NCBI GenBank assembly: GCA_943354875.1
Contig: CALRDJ010000003.1
Span: 1-38,847 of the forward strand
Length of the DNA: 38,847 bases
Reading direction: 5' to 3'
Origin: Candidatus Levybacteria bacterium GW2011_GWA1_37_16
GTDB lineage: Bacteria; Patescibacteriota; Microgenomatia; Levybacterales; UBA12049
Part shown: in pieces, positions 36,050 to 38,847 of the stretch
How positions within the stretch are numbered: the first letter of the stretch is position 1
How the letters are laid out: each line of letters opens with the position of its first letter
Program-made: the position numbers and the translations under genes
Notes under the pieces: generated by a model
The model's input: the letters and a program-made list of their open reading frames with translations, nothing else
Databases searched by the model: none
Told to the model about the DNA's origin: nothing

Positions 36050-36289
36050 TTATTTATGAGCCAACTCCTCCAAGGCCTCTCCATATTCTGTATTTACTTT
36101 TTCAAGTAGGCTGTAAAAATCTTTCTTTTTGGTATTTCTTTTCTTTTCGAGACGCCTAATAACCACAGAATTATTGGTCGGGGCGATATTCACTTCCGAG
36201 CCATCACGCAACCCAAGATCGAGAAGAACTTGACGAGGTATACTAACGACCACGGAATTTCCGTTTTTGTAGAGTTTTTGTGTGTACAT
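36050..36289 (-). CDS. AbrB/MazE/SpoVT-family antitoxin
   Basis: 79 aa; MYTQKLYKNGNSVVVSIPRQVLLDLGLRDGSEVNIA; 2 nt from doc start. Confidence 0.88.
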   Translation of the reverse strand: MYTQKLYKNGNSVVVSIPRQVLLDLGLRDGSEVNIAPTNNSVVIRRLEKKRNTKKKDFYSLLEKVNTEYGEALEELAHK

Positions 36290-36352
36290 ACAGACATTGT
36301 ACTGACAATGTACTGACTTGTCAAGAGATTGTCGATGAGATGAGTTCAGGCG

Positions 36353-38347
36353 TTATTTGCGGAAATGAATGCTTTTGACTACCGTTTTCATGGTTTCCAT
36401 ATATGATCCTTCTGTTAATATATTTGTGCCGAGTACGACCCATTGCCGCCCATTTCCGATAAAGGTGGCTACGACGGTTTCTCGTGCAGGTGAAGTACTG
36501 GTGAGGCCAGGAGAGTTAAACGACATCATGAGAACTGGCGAGCCATCTACGGTTATATCTGTTATGCGAGAAGACATTCGTCCGCCAGCTTGTTCTATCT
36601 GTATGACTCTTTCGCTCATGAGATCTTCTTTCTTTTTCCAAGAATCTTGCTGAGTGGGTAGGGTAGCATTAACTTGAAAGTAGGTGAATGATTCAAAGCC
36701 TTTAGTGGGTGCCATAAATCCATCGCCTTTCGGGTCTTTCGCATATTGCCAGCCAGCAGGATAGTCGATGGTATATGGGAACTGAGGTGAGACAAACTGC
36801 CTGATCCAATTCGTCGGAAGTTCTGCCTGTGCCATGGGTTTGGCAGGAGCGGCTGTAGCTTCAAATGGTCTTTGATTATTTGAAGCTACTCCGACTTTTG
36901 CTGGTTCAGCTGGGAGTGCTCGAGCGGGACCTGGCGTAGGAGTTGGGTTTTTGCGCATATAGTCTTCTTTAACAAGTGGATCAATAGGTAGCACCTGAAT
37001 ATTTCTAATTGACTCCTCAAAGTTTTGTATTATCTGTGCCTGATCGGATTCAGCATTAAGCACAATCATAAAAGCTCTATTGTCAGCGTCTACAAAAAGC
37101 GCTTGTTTAAATGTCCAGTCAGGCTTCTTATGAGTCTGGTAGACGGTGTCGTATCCGTTTATTTTGATACTCTCTTGAGGTAACCCAGCATCCACACGGT
37201 CTCTGATATATTCTCGTGCACTCTGGTGGGAGTCTCTCAATGATGTATAAATCATTATACTGGCAACAGGTTGTCCAGAACTACGCTTAGACTGTACAGT
37301 GGATAAGAAAGTTTCTGGTTCGTTTTCGGGCCTGTTTTGTTTTGTCCATGCTGAAGAAGAATCCGGAAATCTTATTCGCCCAATTGGGCGATCTGTTTCG
37401 TACCATTTTTTACCAGGGCCAATCTCTGTGGTTGGGAACTTGGCGGGGATAGATGGTTTGGCAGATTCTAGGAAAGCAGGGGTGGGGGCACTGGCTCTGT
37501 TTTCGGAGGAAGGAGTATTGATTTTAAAAGTACTCAGTATTTGCTTGTTTTGTTCGATCACTCGAGATTCGCTCGGGTCCGCTGAGGAGAGAAGAGTTAC
37601 CCATGTGCCTTTATCCTCTGTTATAACAGTTGCTACGACAATTCTCGCACCTGTATCGCGAAGAATCCACGTGCTTGCAGGTTTTTTACTTACTTCAGTG
37701 TCTGGAAGTTTTTTAGCAGATATATTATCTTGTATTCCTTTGGTCAGCTCTGTGATGGCAGGATTGCCTGCATCATACGCCATTACTACGAATGCAGTTT
37801 TGGGTTGTCCGATTTCATCCTTGTCTGTAGATGAAAACAAGTATGCCCCATTTGGTGTTTCTGTAGGTTTGATTTGGATGTTCTTAGGGAGACTAACCTC
37901 AAATCGACTACGTCCATTCGGGTCTTTGTAGAGATTTATTTCGCTGGAAGTCGACTGGGTAGTTTCGGGAGATCGTGGGGTAGCAGTAGGTACTCCTTTT
38001 GGAGGCTCAGCTAGTTTTGCAGGAAATGCGGTAGGAGCTCGCATGGGTTCATCTGCGAGTTTGGCTCGTGCTGCGGTCGGAGGAGGGAGCTGTGTGGGTT
38101 CAGCAGAAACAGAAGTAGCGGTAAAGAGGGCGATCGGTCTTGGCTCAGAAGCGGTGGGAGTTGGGGATCCAGCGAGGCGAGCTGCAACTCGTGCTTCTAC
38201 GGCTGCGTCAAATGCGATAGCGGTTCTGTCGGGAGTGGGGGAGGATCCAGGCCTGGCACAGGCGGCCATAAATGGAGACAGGAGAACAGCTCCAAAAGCG
38301 CGACGACTTACTCGTCCGGTGACTAATCGATCAATTAATTTACTCAC
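36353..38347 (-). CDS. predicted Tat-exported lipoprotein with several PsbP-like repeats
   Basis: 664 aa, GTG start; VSRRAFGAVLLSPFMAAC (twin-Arg + lipobox); three similar ~150-aa units ending in FKI / IQVL / IHF-like strands. Confidence 0.75.
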   Translation of the reverse strand: MSKLIDRLVTGRVSRRAFGAVLLSPFMAACARPGSSPTPDRTAIAFDAAVEARVAARLAGSPTPTASEPRPIALFTATSVSAEPTQLPPPTAARAKLADEPMRAPTAFPAKLAEPPKGVPTATPRSPETTQSTSSEINLYKDPNGRSRFEVSLPKNIQIKPTETPNGAYLFSSTDKDEIGQPKTAFVVMAYDAGNPAITELTKGIQDNISAKKLPDTEVSKKPASTWILRDTGARIVVATVITEDKGTWVTLLSSADPSESRVIEQNKQILSTFKINTPSSENRASAPTPAFLESAKPSIPAKFPTTEIGPGKKWYETDRPIGRIRFPDSSSAWTKQNRPENEPETFLSTVQSKRSSGQPVASIMIYTSLRDSHQSAREYIRDRVDAGLPQESIKINGYDTVYQTHKKPDWTFKQALFVDADNRAFMIVLNAESDQAQIIQNFEESIRNIQVLPIDPLVKEDYMRKNPTPTPGPARALPAEPAKVGVASNNQRPFEATAAPAKPMAQAELPTNWIRQFVSPQFPYTIDYPAGWQYAKDPKGDGFMAPTKGFESFTYFQVNATLPTQQDSWKKKEDLMSERVIQIEQAGGRMSSRITDITVDGSPVLMMSFNSPGLTSTSPARETVVATFIGNGRQWVVLGTNILTEGSYMETMKTVVKSIHFRK

Positions 38348-38349
38348 CT

Positions 38350-38385
38350 ATTACTGTAATAGCACAGTAATTTGGCTGTTGTCAA
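38350..38385 (-). promoter_or_regulatory. promoter TTGACA-N18-TATTAC with overlapping palindrome ATTACTGT-n6-ACAGTAAT
   Basis: Palindrome 38350-38371 with perfect 8-bp arms, TTGACA on minus strand at 38380-38385, start codon about 3 nt away. Confidence 0.6.
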
Positions 38386-38416
38386 TAGTTTAATGCGGAG
38401 AGAGGGAGATTTCCGG

Positions 38417-38701
38417 TCATCCGACCGGACCGAGTCGTATGACTCGGCGATTCTTCTCGAGTACGTCACGATATTGCTGTTTAAGCAACCTTCTTCCCTC
38501 AGTTGTTTTCAGAAACCTTTCTCTTCTCAGCGCATCAGATTTTAAAAGATAGGCCTCATATCCAATAAGTTTTAGTGGTCAAAAGTTCTTGGTAGACCTG
38601 ACTTTTCCGTCGTGGTGATCCTTAATTCTCGTAATAGGATTAGCGGTTTGTCCTTTGTAGATATCGTTGTTTGCTAGCAAAAGAAAATAAACGTAGTTCA
38701 T
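38417..38701 (-). pseudogene. GIY-YIG endonuclease-like gene with in-frame UGA
   Basis: MNYVYFLLLANNDIYKGQTANPITRIKDHHDGKVRSTKNF*PLKLIGYEAYLLKSDALRRERFLKTTEGRRLLKQQYRDVLEKNRRVIRLGPVG*, same frame on both sides of the stop (38579-38581). Confidence 0.82.
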
Positions 38702-38702
38702 G

Positions 38703-38789
38703 CGGAGAGGGGGAGATTCGAACTCCCGATACCCTTGCGAGCATACCTGCTTTCCAAGCAAGCGCACTAGGCCACTATGCGACCTCTCC
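38703..38789 (-). tRNA. tRNA-Ser (anticodon GGA)
   Basis: GGAGAGG...CCTCTCC acceptor stem, anticodon loop CTTGGAAAG, long variable arm, GTTCGAATC T-loop; no encoded CCA. Confidence 0.92.
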
Positions 38790-38847
38790 TTTTATATCAA
38801 TTTCCGTGCTTCTTCCCAAACTTTTCTGTCTGACGGATAGGTAAGCT

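Noticed and set aside
37299-37931. 210-aa plus-strand ORF
   Set aside because: Fully antisense to the Tat lipoprotein gene, no motif; shadow ORF.
38579-38581. UGA recoded as glycine (Gracilibacteria/Absconditabacteria-type code)
   Set aside because: Many genes here end with UGA in ATGA overlaps (e.g. 6735, 21272, 35103) and long ORFs are intact under the standard code; a point mutation is simpler.

Overview
The window looks like a chromosomal origin-proximal segment of a Candidate Phyla Radiation (Patescibacteria)-type bacterium; this is inferred from gene content and no taxonomy search was run. It carries the classic rpmH-rnpA-yidD-yidC-jag / dnaA-dnaN block, a gluconeogenic aldolase+FBPase pair, envelope genes (O-antigen ligase, flippase, DUF4012), and a long type IV secretion-like locus. 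That locus has a VirB4 ATPase, a PrgI-type protein, four VirB2/TrbC-like proteins, a VirB6/TrbL-like protein, a lytic transglycosylase fused to an HExxH domain, and several large orphan proteins. The right end has decaying toxin-antitoxin genes, a Doc toxin with an AbrB-type antitoxin, a predicted Tat lipoprotein, and a tRNA-Ser with an abutting GIY-YIG pseudogene. The observations most worth follow-up are: (1) two four-helix-bundle (S23/IVP) genes that sit as minimal cassettes inside imperfect inverted repeats on both sides of one T4SS gene, plus a gene-less hairpin of the same repeat family 7 kb away; (2) a ~105-nt element present twice with compensatory changes in its stems; (3) six palindromic units sharing invariant GTC...CTC ends around covarying stems; (4) a T7 frameshift separating a Shine-Dalgarno/twin-arginine start from the lipobox of an alpha/beta hydrolase.
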